In this document: one piece after another, positions 1 through 6,938 of the stretch
Layout: each line of letters starts with the position of its first letter
Numbering within the stretch: position 1 is the first letter of the stretch
Assembly: GCA_964498785.1 (NCBI GenBank)
Contig: CAZCJL010000025.1
Span: 1 to 64,000, forward strand
Length of the DNA: 64,000 nt
Direction of reading: 5' to 3'
From: Mariaggregatimicrobium sp964498785
Lineage (GTDB): Bacteria; Zhuqueibacterota; Zhuqueibacteria; Thermofontimicrobiales; Thiofontviventaceae
Translations under genes and position numbers: made by a program
Notes under the pieces: model-generated
Databases searched by the model: none
Told to the model about the DNA's origin: nothing
Seen by the model: only the letters and a program-made list of their open reading frames with translations

Positions 1-23
1 CTTCCCGACTTCGCTCGAAGTGA

Positions 24-209
24 CACCTACGGAATCTGTTTAAATACGACATAGAAGCAATCGCCCATATCTACCATAAAATATTGAGAAGATACAAAAT
101 TCTCAATAAAAAAACCAACTTCTTAATATCAACAGGAATTGATGCGACAAGAAATAAACAAGTGGCTGAGGATATAAAAAAGACAATTATCTATGTCGAA
201 GCAAGCTGA
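24..209 (+). pseudogene. 5'-truncated coding fragment (copy 1 of a duplicated segment)
   Basis: An open frame without a start codon runs from position 24 to a TGA at 207-209 and encodes a basic tail (…YDIEAIAHIYHKILRRYK… then …NKKTNFLISTG…). A decayed copy of the same segment lies at 1711-1867: both share the encoded pattern NK.TN.L...G..A.RNK..A.D.K, the DNA string CTGAGCGGGAATTT just after the end (206-219 and 1884-1897), and a following CGAAATCTT-type hairpin. I do not recognise the family. The left part (1-30) looks like an intergenic repeat, so the fragment was probably truncated by rearrangement. A gene with a start inside the window is excluded because no ATG/GTG/TTG precedes it in frame. 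Confidence 0.4.
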
Positions 210-254
210 GCGGGAATTTCTCAAAAGTTCTATCTTATCCACCCATCAGGTATT

Positions 255-283
255 CGAATCTCAAAGATTTCGGACATCTTTTT
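255..283 (+). terminator. weak hairpin terminator after fragment copy 1
   Basis: CGAATCT (255-261) can pair imperfectly with AGATTTCG (265-272), followed by a T-rich stretch (277-283). It is the diverged counterpart of the much better terminator at 1930-1960 that follows copy 2. Confidence 0.3.
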
Positions 284-359
284 ATATTGACTTTTTCTGA
301 ATTGTTTGTTAAATTTAAACTATGAATTTCGCACTTTAATTATTAAAGGAAAAAGTATT

Positions 360-569
360 ATGAACGTAAAACAAGCGATTGAATGTGTAAAGCAGCTAAA
401 CCATAATGAAAAAGCTTTTATGGCACGGTACTTAATCTCATCTTTAGAAATCCGGCAGGATGAGAATGTGGATGAAGCATGGGCTGAATTGGCTGAAAAT
501 AGATATGAAGAGCTTGTCAGCGGAAAAGTGCAATCTGTTTCCTGGGAAGAAATTAAAAAAAAATGTTAA
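360..569 (+). CDS. addiction-module component (antitoxin-like, TIGR02574-type)
   Basis: A 69-aa protein starting MNVKQAIECV and ending IKKKC. Its length, the 'L...EKAFMARYLISSL' segment, the 'V.EAWAELAENRYEEL.SGK' helix and the terminal 'SWEEIKK' match the small putative addiction-module component family usually encoded before a RelE/ParE-type toxin. The ATG at 360 is chosen because AAAGGA (345-350) sits at a normal ribosome-binding distance; a longer TTG-initiated frame from 306 has no such support. No RelE/ParE toxin follows. The next gene, 9 bp downstream, is the unrelated ~80-aa partner of a nucleotidyltransferase, so this antitoxin is an orphan or has been regrouped. Confidence 0.65.
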   Translation: MNVKQAIECVKQLNHNEKAFMARYLISSLEIRQDENVDEAWAELAENRYEELVSGKVQSVSWEEIKKKC

Positions 570-578
570 AGGATAATC

Positions 579-827
579 ATGAAAAGAGCTCAGGACACGC
601 ATCCTCAAATTGAAAAAATGCAAATAGCATTATTAAAAAAACAAAGCATTGCCCAGAAATTTGCGCAGGTATGTTCACTTACACAAACAACGGTTCAGCT
701 TTCCAAGCGAGCGATTGCCCGTAGAAATCCCACTCTTGATGATAAAGAAATCAACTTATTATTTATAAAACTTCTGTATGGCAAAGATTTGGCGGATCGT
801 GTTGCGGAATATATGAATATAGAATGA
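579..827 (+). CDS. uncharacterised 82-aa protein paired with a nucleotidyltransferase
   Basis: An 82-aa mostly helical protein (MKRAQDTHPQ…VAEYMNIE). The patterns 'THPQIEKMQIALLKKQS', 'LSKRAIARRNP' and 'NLLFIKLLYGKDLADRV' recall small hypothetical proteins that I have seen described directly upstream of stand-alone nucleotidyltransferases; that association is from memory, not from a search. Its stop (TGA 825-827) is one base from the ATG of the next gene, so the two are almost certainly co-translated. No enzymatic motif is visible. The arrangement small helical protein + minimal nucleotidyltransferase is reminiscent of toxin-antitoxin pairs, but a role as antitoxin is only inference. Confidence 0.6.
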   Translation: MKRAQDTHPQIEKMQIALLKKQSIAQKFAQVCSLTQTTVQLSKRAIARRNPTLDDKEINLLFIKLLYGKDLADRVAEYMNIE

Positions 828-828
828 T

Positions 829-1377
829 ATGCAAAATACAAATATATTATCGGTTTTAAAACCATTTATAACAGTCTTAGATAACCTCTCCATCCCCTAT
901 TACATTGGCGGCTCCATAGCAAGTTCGGTTTTTGGCCTGCCACGCTCGACCCTGGATATTGATATAATAGCAGATATTCAGTCGGCTCATATTCCAGAAC
1001 TAAAAGCGCAGCTGGAAAAAATATATTATATCGATGAAGATATGATTCATGATGCAATTGAGCGAGTTTCTTCGTTCAATCTCATTCATTTAGAAACTGC
1101 GATGAAAATTGATGTTTTTATCCCCCCAAAAGATAATTACCATAATACCGCTGAAAATCGAAAGAAAAGAGATATACTCATCGAGCATGATAAAAGCTCT
1201 GAATTTTATTTTGCATCACCTGAAGACATAATTTTAAACAAATTGAAATGGTATAAAATGGGAAATCAGGTATCAGAGAAACAATGGCTCGATGTAATCG
1301 GTGTGATAAATGTGCAAGCAGATTTTCTTGATAGAGAATATTTGAAAAGCTGGTCAAAAATGGTGAAGAGATACTGA
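829..1377 (+). CDS. minimal nucleotidyltransferase, C-terminus altered by recombination
   Basis: A 182-aa protein with a Pol-beta-type nucleotidyltransferase signature: GGS at residues 27-29, the metal-binding pair D43/D45 in 'TLDIDIIAD', and a third acidic residue near D95 in 'MKIDVFIP'. 'SPEDIILNKLKWY' and the end 'DREYLKSW' are typical of small stand-alone nucleotidyltransferases of the AbiEii/DUF6036 kind. After 'LKSW' the family's usual short C-terminal helix is missing: the frame reads into DNA that in another frame encodes the tail of a Phd-type antitoxin (from 1350). The catalytic core looks intact, so activity is possible. Substrate is unknown; related proteins act as toxins or modify nucleotides or tRNA. 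Confidence 0.65.
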   Translation: MQNTNILSVLKPFITVLDNLSIPYYIGGSIASSVFGLPRSTLDIDIIADIQSAHIPELKAQLEKIYYIDEDMIHDAIERVSSFNLIHLETAMKIDVFIPPKDNYHNTAENRKKRDILIEHDKSSEFYFASPEDIILNKLKWYKMGNQVSEKQWLDVIGVINVQADFLDREYLKSWSKMVKRY

Positions 1378-1535
1378 TATCAGGAGATCAAAATAAAGAA
1401 AATTTTGCTGCGATCATTCCTTTTAAAAAATATCAGGGAAACAAAAATCGAAAACTCGGCATATTAAAAGGAAAAGCAAGCTATAAAATTAAGGATAATT
1501 TTAAAATGACGGATGAGGAGTTACTTTCAAGATGA
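1350..1535 (+). pseudogene. 3' remnant of a Phd/YefM-type antitoxin
   Basis: In the +3 frame relative to the upstream nucleotidyltransferase, the DNA from 1350 encodes LVKNGEEILIS, then G-D-Q-N-K-E-N, AAIIPFKKY, GILKGKASYKI and a tail DEELLSR ending at TGA 1533-1535. 'GEEILIS' and '…IIPF..Y' followed by 'LGILKGK' correspond to the central and C-terminal part of Phd/YefM antitoxins. The N-terminal DNA-binding part is absent; its place is taken by the 3' end of the nucleotidyltransferase gene, which overlaps by 28 bp. The overlap point is a recombination junction. Confidence 0.6.
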
Positions 1536-1536
1536 A

Positions 1537-1695
1537 ATAGTATCAACCTTTTATAAGCTCCCCAAAATCAAACATAAAGATCCATTCGACAGATTTTTAA
1601 TTTGGCAGGCAATCAAAAAAAATCTCGTATTAATTTCAAAAGACAAAGAAATTGAAGAATGCAAGAAATTCGGTTTAACATTTTTATGGAACTAA
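1537..1695 (+). pseudogene. 3' remnant of a VapC-like PIN-domain toxin
   Basis: The frame ending at TAA 1693-1695 encodes KHKDPFDRFLIWQA, then NLVLISKDKEI and a terminal 'LTFLWN'. 'H.DPFDR.LI.QA' and 'L.L.S.D..' form the last third of VapC-family PIN toxins encoded after Phd antitoxins. The first ~80 residues with the first two acidic residues are missing, so it cannot be a working RNase. It directly follows the antitoxin remnant, as expected for a decayed phd-vapC pair with an internal deletion. Confidence 0.6.
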
Positions 1696-1710
1696 ATTTT
1701 GAAATCTAGC

Positions 1711-1867
1711 GATGTTGATATAATTGCCTGTTTTGCAAAAACAATCGGTTTTCGGAGTTTGCAGAATACATAAAAATTTATTCAATAAAAATACCAATAT
1801 CTTAACGCCCGCAGGAGTTGGTGCGATAAGAAATAAAAAAATTGCTGATGATCTAAAAGGAAGATAA
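1711..1867 (+). pseudogene. degenerate copy 2 of the duplicated coding fragment
   Basis: This segment aligns by eye with 45-209 but is broken: the first part encodes VDIIACFAKT and runs into a stop, then another frame encodes NKNTNILTPAGVGAIRNKK and IADDLKGR before TAA. It is followed by the shared string CTGAGCGGGAATTT (1884-1897). The two copies bracket the nucleotidyltransferase and toxin-antitoxin remnants. Confidence 0.4.
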
Positions 1868-1929
1868 ACTATATCGAAACGAACTGAGCGGGAATTTATG
1901 ACAAATATAATTGTTTTCAACTATTAGAT

Positions 1930-1960
1930 TTCCGAAATCTTGAAGATTTCGGAATTTTTT
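1930..1960 (+). terminator. rho-independent terminator
   Basis: A perfect stem TTCCGAAATCTT (1930-1941) / AAGATTTCGGAA (1943-1954) with a one-base centre is followed by TTTTTT (1955-1960). It would end transcripts from the left-hand island before the HNH gene. The remaining DNA up to 2150 is AT-rich, with no gene I can see. Confidence 0.75.
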
Positions 1961-2150
1961 CTCTTCCATCCATTCATTTTTAATAAATTAATACTGCTAA
2001 GTTTATGATTCTGGATTAAATTCATCTCATTTTTTTGTTGACATTTTATGAATTGTTTCGTAAATTGAATCCATATTTTTTGACATTAACATTCAATGTA
2101 TATCAATTTTAAAAATTCAACTGCAGAAATATATACTTTTAGAGTAATTC

Positions 2151-3002
2151 ATGAGTAATTATGATTGGGAAACTGATATAAAAAAGTGGGTTACAACCAA
2201 AAGAACAGTCAGGGACTTTGAAACTGATCTCATTTATTTTTTCTCGAACGTGTTTCGTCATACAAGAATTCCTGATAAATCATATTTTGGTACCACTAAA
2301 ACGAGCATTAGTCTATTAGTTGGTGGGATTTACCTTGCTGCTTATGGATATTCTGGTAATCTTTGGTTATTGCTTGATAAGAAATTGAATCCAATTGAGG
2401 ATGTAGAATTTAGACACGTTAAATCTACAAAATCCTCAAAAAATAAATTAACCTGGTTACACACTCAAAATTTAAAAAGTCTTTCTCTAATTAATAATAA
2501 TCCGACTGTTTGGTACAGTTATAGCATAGCTTCGATAAAAGTTATTGATACTCCGAAAGGCTATCCGACAAGACAAGATTACATTCGAAATAAGCAACTT
2601 TTAAATACATTTTGGAAGCAAAATGTTGAGCCAATCAAGGAAGAATTTATTGTTGACGCATTAAACAATGATGTGGCTGCCTCAAAATTATTATCCAAAG
2701 AGAAAAGAGCAGAACGTCTAAAGACTGCAAATAAAAAGCCGGCTAGAATCGAATCTAAAACAAACACATTTATAAGGAATCCTGATGTGATTGCAGAAGT
2801 TTTAGAAAGAGCGAACGGAATTTGTGAAGTATGTGGAAAACCGGCTCCTTTTATTCGCGACAGTGACAACTCTCCCTACCTGGAAATCCATCACAAAATT
2901 CCACTATCAAAAGGTGGAGAAGATACAGTTGACAATGCTATTGCCCTATGTCCAAATTGCCATAGATTTGCTCATTTTGGAGAAAAAACTTTTACATATT
3001 AA
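2151..3002 (+). CDS. HNH endonuclease domain protein
   Basis: A 283-aa protein. Residues ~1-215 form a domain I do not recognise (MSNYDWETDIKKWV…). Residues ~218-283 are a complete McrA-like HNH module: 'RANGICEVCGKPAPF' with the first Cys pair, 'LEIHHKIPLSKGGEDTVDNA' with the catalytic His and the GG-D-N stretch, and 'ALCPNCHRFAH' with the second Cys pair and final His. All zinc-coordinating and catalytic positions are present, so it should be an active metal-dependent nuclease. HNH proteins with an unrelated N-terminal domain are often modification-dependent restriction enzymes or mobile-element nucleases; which applies here is not decidable. It stands alone on the plus strand beside the toxin-antitoxin debris and converges on the polysaccharide cluster. 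Confidence 0.8.
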   Translation: MSNYDWETDIKKWVTTKRTVRDFETDLIYFFSNVFRHTRIPDKSYFGTTKTSISLLVGGIYLAAYGYSGNLWLLLDKKLNPIEDVEFRHVKSTKSSKNKLTWLHTQNLKSLSLINNNPTVWYSYSIASIKVIDTPKGYPTRQDYIRNKQLLNTFWKQNVEPIKEEFIVDALNNDVAASKLLSKEKRAERLKTANKKPARIESKTNTFIRNPDVIAEVLERANGICEVCGKPAPFIRDSDNSPYLEIHHKIPLSKGGEDTVDNAIALCPNCHRFAHFGEKTFTY

Positions 3003-3171
3003 CACAAATGCAAATTATAATCCCGCATCAAAAACTATCAATTTTTTTGTTAATCCTGTCAGCCAAATGCTGATCTGCCTATGGCATGATTATCCTGTCG
3101 ACCATAAACTTTGCCAGTTGAAAAGGCAATATATTGTTTTGATAATATTACGCAAAACTTAGAATCTTAAC

Positions 3172-4347
3172 TTACTCCCCCCACAGCACCACCTCCCGCA
3201 CCGGAAAATTCCGCATTCCCTCCTCTGTCTCCGGATGCGGTTTCAATGTTTTCCAGAGCTCGATGTAACCGGGTTTGTGCAGCGCGAGTCCGGCAAAGAG
3301 CAGGCTCGGATGGCGCACGGGCCATTCGTCCCAGTACATCACATCCGGCGGGAGTTGCCAGGCGGATTTGTCTCTGATGTATGGAACGATGAATTCCATG
3401 GCTTTTTCCATACAGCGACCGTCCGGCAGAGTGAAGGTCCACAGGTTGTCTTCGGGCGTGGATAGAATGTGACAGACTGTTGCCATGGCGTCGATATTGA
3501 ACAGGGAATAGCCGTAGGGCTTGGTGCGCTTCAGCTCGAGATGAAAGCTGCCGTCCGGGGACATCTGGTTTGGCAGCAGCACTGTTTTGTAGCGATCCCG
3601 GCAGTAATCCATAATTTCTGCGTTTCCGGTGAACCGTGCAAATTCAGCAGCCTGCATCACCCAGCAGGTGCCGTGGTTATTTTTCCGCTCCCGCTCATCG
3701 ATGCCGTACTCGTGCGTCGTCATCCATATTAGGAAATCGACGTACCAGGTTTTGATCGCAGCGGCGTCGGATTCTGAAATGCCGTCCAAATTTTCCAGCA
3801 CAGTCACTGCCCGCGCCGGCTCCACCAGATGAATGCCATCGATGAGTCCCACCCCGCGACCGGGACAAATGCCCTTGATCGCCTGCGCGTAATTCATACT
3901 CGGATTCATTTTCGTTTCTTCATCCACAAACCAGGCAGTGAGATGTTTCACCGCGTGATCGGCATATTTTTTCTCGCCGGTGATCTTGAATGCCGCAGCG
4001 AGCGCAGCGACCTGAATGCTCATGCGCCGCATCGCCCGGCGATGGTCCTTGAAATTCTCCGGATTCGTCATGCCGTCCCTGCGGATGTACGGACCATCGG
4101 GGTCGTCGGGATTCTGCCACCAGTAATCGCCCTCAGAGTAGAAATCATGTATGCCGCCCAGACTGCGTTCACATTGTGAAGCAGTCACGGTGACCGGCTG
4201 TTCGGGCAAATACTCGTTCGCCGCTTTTATAACGCGCAGACTATCGATTCCGGCGACATCGACAGTAATTTGCTGATCCGCATTTTCACTGCACTGGATC
4301 ATCAAAATCAATGATAAAATAACGAATGCTATTTTGTGTGTATGCAT
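3172..4347 (-). CDS. alginate-lyase-family exported protein (PL5/PL38-like)
   Basis: About 391 aa from the chosen start MHTHKIAFVIL, the third ATG of a run preceded by AAAGGAG; the upstream gene's stop at 4361-4363 falls just before this site, so translation is probably coupled. A hydrophobic signal sequence ends in 'LMIQCSEN', a possible but non-canonical lipobox. The body has the hallmarks of the alginate_lyase domain (Pfam PF05426): 'EGDYWWQNPDDPDGPYIRRDG', 'WFVDEETKMNP', 'AQAIKGICPGRGVGLID' and 'KNNHGTCWVMQ', an (alpha/alpha) toroid fold in which the Asn-His pair and tyrosines serve beta-elimination. It is the most diverged of three paralogues (others at 6939 and 35852). Likely an exolytic or endolytic polyuronate lyase; alginate versus glucuronan cannot be settled by eye. 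Confidence 0.75.
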   Translation of the reverse strand: MHTHKIAFVILSLILMIQCSENADQQITVDVAGIDSLRVIKAANEYLPEQPVTVTASQCERSLGGIHDFYSEGDYWWQNPDDPDGPYIRRDGMTNPENFKDHRRAMRRMSIQVAALAAAFKITGEKKYADHAVKHLTAWFVDEETKMNPSMNYAQAIKGICPGRGVGLIDGIHLVEPARAVTVLENLDGISESDAAAIKTWYVDFLIWMTTHEYGIDERERKNNHGTCWVMQAAEFARFTGNAEIMDYCRDRYKTVLLPNQMSPDGSFHLELKRTKPYGYSLFNIDAMATVCHILSTPEDNLWTFTLPDGRCMEKAMEFIVPYIRDKSAWQLPPDVMYWDEWPVRHPSLLFAGLALHKPGYIELWKTLKPHPETEEGMRNFPVREVVLWGE

Positions 4348-4360
4348 CATCATATCTCCT

Positions 4361-6856
4361 TTATTCATTTGTCAACGGGAAATGAATATATGTTCCTTTA
4401 AAATCCTGCGTCCGGGCTTCAATCACCGCACTCCCCTTTTCGTCCGGTACATATTCGATAGCAGCCCTGCCATTGGCGCATTCGATGACACTACTTCCGT
4501 TCGGAGTACCCAGATTCACTTTCAGAGAACCGGCGCCGTTGTGATCGAAATATACCCGTTCGTTAAAATCAAGGCAGGTCTGCCCTTTTTCATCGACCAC
4601 CCGCGCGTTGATGAGGTAGTTGCCATTTTCCAGCCGATCTGCCGACAGGACAAGCTCTTCCGGTTTGCCGAATTTCTTCGTTGAATACATCAATTCGATG
4701 GCGTGCCGCGTTACTTCCTGTTCGTCCGAATAGCCAATCGCTGTTAGCTCGTTTCCGCCTTTTCTGAACTTAACATCCCAGTGAAACCCGCAGGCAGGGA
4801 AATCGCTGATATTTCGTTCTCTCAATTCCAATTCATTTCCATTCAAAACGAGCCGCACCTGATCGCAATTGCTGTACACGCACACCTGCCGCATTTCACT
4901 CTGTCTGCCGTTGCGTTCAATCCATGTCGGCGATTCAATGTAGCAAAATTTGGGATCGGTGGTCCAGTAACTTTTAAAAACATAATACGCATCCTTTGGT
5001 TTCCCTGCACGGTCAACAAGTCCTTTTTGATTCATATACGGAATCGGGTTTTCGGGACGCAACGGCGTGCCGAAATCCTTAAACGCCCACTGAGCATTGC
5101 CCGTGAACCAGGGCAATTTCTCCGAGACCATCAAATGCCAGTCGAACAAATCCACGATGTAATTTTCGCTCCAGTCGCCGTCGCTGGAAATTTTTTTGAT
5201 GTTGATCATATTCGGTTGCTCTGACCATTCATTTTCTTCAATCATTCCTTCGCCGGTGATGGGATTTTCCGTGTGCCTGCCAATATGACTGCTGCCGCCA
5301 TATTCTGCATGGAAAAATCGCTTGTACTTGTCGCGGGAAATTTCCAGCGCCTCACGATACGTTTTATACACGCCGGAATACCAGCCGGCCCAGATCGATG
5401 GCGAAAACACATCGGTGAGCTCTGCGCCATCGTAAAACTTTCGCATAGTCGTCAGACGATGGGGATCGAGTTCATGGGTCAGGTCATTCAATTGGCTGAC
5501 AAAATCTTTGAGCGAATCCGGGTCTCCCCCATTCGGAAAATCCGGCAGCCAGTACATTTCATTCCCCACGGACCACAAAATAATACTCGGATGATTGTAG
5601 TTCTGTTCAATCTGTTCTTTGAGTAAGCGCTTCGTATTCGCCTGCCACTCCTTGCCGCCCATGCCGCCGCGGCACCAGGGAAGCTCATCCCAGACCAGCA
5701 AGCCGAGCTCGTCGCACGCACGGTAAATTTCCGGGTCCTGGGGATAATGCGCCAGGCGGACAAAATTCGCTCCCATCTCTTTCATCATCTTTATATCACG
5801 CCGGTGCAGCGAATCCGGCATGGCATTTCCATAACCAGCATATTCTTCATGCCGATGCGTGCCACGCAGCAGTAACCGCTTCCCGTTCAAATAAAACGGA
5901 CCATGTTCTGCAAATTCATACCAGCGAAATCCGAATCGTTCCGATATTCGATCGACCACTTTTTCACCGTCTTTCAATGTCAGCGTCAATTCATGCAATT
6001 GCGGGTGATCCGGCGACCATAACTGCGGATTTTTCACAACAGGTAAATTCATAGTTATTTTTCCGGCTCCGGCTTCTATCTTCTTCTGAATTGATATCTT
6101 TGAAACGACTTTGTTATCAGGATTTAAAATGACCGCCTCAATCGTATATTTCTTTTTCTGATTAGCTGTGTTTGACAAATTGATTTCTGAAATTGTTTCG
6201 GCAACTTTATCCGTCACTCTCGGCGTGCTGATGTGAACTCTATCAATAAATGTCGTATTCAAAACCTGCAGCCATACATCCCGCGTAATTCCGCCGAAAA
6301 TAAAGAAATCCGATTTTTGCGATGGAATGATGTTTGGATTCATGGAGTTATCCGCACGCACTATCAGTTCATTTCTTTCACCCAAACGAAGATGCGGCGT
6401 GATATCCACTGTAAAACCGACGTACCCGCCGACATGTTCTCCGGCTTTCTTTCCGTTCATATAAATTTCAGAAGATATATTCACACCTTCAAAATAGAGC
6501 CTGTAAATTCTGGGGTCATCAGTTTTCGGAATGAAAATGTTTTTTCGATACCAGCCCGCATCCCGTCGATAGCCCGGCTCATTATCTGTGGCATCGAACG
6601 CATTCCAGGTATGCGGCAAATCGATATTTTGCCAATGCATGTTCGTGGCATTTAATTCATTGATAGTCGGAATATTTTGTTCGAGATAGTACCAGTCGTT
6701 ATTCAATAAGTAGATTTGGCGTAATTCTTTTAATTCAAGCTTTCCCTGATACGGTTCTCTAACCTTCCAGTATGGCTCATTCGCATAGTTCGTTATGACG
6801 ATCATAAAACTCATACATATAGTTATCAGCATAGAAACCGTCTGTTTTCTCATCAT
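4361..6856 (-). CDS. glycoside hydrolase family 2, uronidase-like
   Basis: An ~831-aa secreted enzyme. Domain order follows GH2: signal segment; sugar-binding domain ('LPHTWNAFDATDNEPGYRR', 'VGGYVGFTVDIT'); immunoglobulin-like domain; TIM barrel with acid/base Glu in 'NHPSIILWSVGNE' (about residue 440 of the longest frame) and nucleophile Glu in 'FFHAEYGG' (about 525). Around residue 616 the sequence NQKGLVDRAGKPKDAYY places an N-x-K motif where beta-glucuronidases bind the uronate carboxylate, which suggests a beta-uronidase rather than a plain beta-galactosidase; similar strings occur in some non-glucuronidase GH2s, so this is not proof. Start at 6856 is preferred because GGGAG precedes it by 5 bases. 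It lies between two alginate-lyase-family genes and likely works on oligouronides released by them. Confidence 0.8.
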   Translation of the reverse strand: MMRKQTVSMLITICMSFMIVITNYANEPYWKVREPYQGKLELKELRQIYLLNNDWYYLEQNIPTINELNATNMHWQNIDLPHTWNAFDATDNEPGYRRDAGWYRKNIFIPKTDDPRIYRLYFEGVNISSEIYMNGKKAGEHVGGYVGFTVDITPHLRLGERNELIVRADNSMNPNIIPSQKSDFFIFGGITRDVWLQVLNTTFIDRVHISTPRVTDKVAETISEINLSNTANQKKKYTIEAVILNPDNKVVSKISIQKKIEAGAGKITMNLPVVKNPQLWSPDHPQLHELTLTLKDGEKVVDRISERFGFRWYEFAEHGPFYLNGKRLLLRGTHRHEEYAGYGNAMPDSLHRRDIKMMKEMGANFVRLAHYPQDPEIYRACDELGLLVWDELPWCRGGMGGKEWQANTKRLLKEQIEQNYNHPSIILWSVGNEMYWLPDFPNGGDPDSLKDFVSQLNDLTHELDPHRLTTMRKFYDGAELTDVFSPSIWAGWYSGVYKTYREALEISRDKYKRFFHAEYGGSSHIGRHTENPITGEGMIEENEWSEQPNMINIKKISSDGDWSENYIVDLFDWHLMVSEKLPWFTGNAQWAFKDFGTPLRPENPIPYMNQKGLVDRAGKPKDAYYVFKSYWTTDPKFCYIESPTWIERNGRQSEMRQVCVYSNCDQVRLVLNGNELELRERNISDFPACGFHWDVKFRKGGNELTAIGYSDEQEVTRHAIELMYSTKKFGKPEELVLSADRLENGNYLINARVVDEKGQTCLDFNERVYFDHNGAGSLKVNLGTPNGSSVIECANGRAAIEYVPDEKGSAVIEARTQDFKGTYIHFPLTNE

Positions 6857-6938
6857 ATTAGCTCCCAATAGAATCATTAAAAATTTTCTTTCATACCAAT
6901 ATCAGTTAATCCACTATCTGAAGTATTAAATTCCGGCC

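Noticed and set aside
206..1897. Insertion sequence between the two CTGAGCGGGAATTT copies
   Set aside because: No transposase frame and no terminal inverted repeats; the 14-mers are part of longer diverged duplicates rather than target-site duplications.
2824..3162. 112-aa plus-strand frame overlapping the HNH gene end
   Set aside because: It lies out of frame over the well-conserved HNH module and has no family resemblance.
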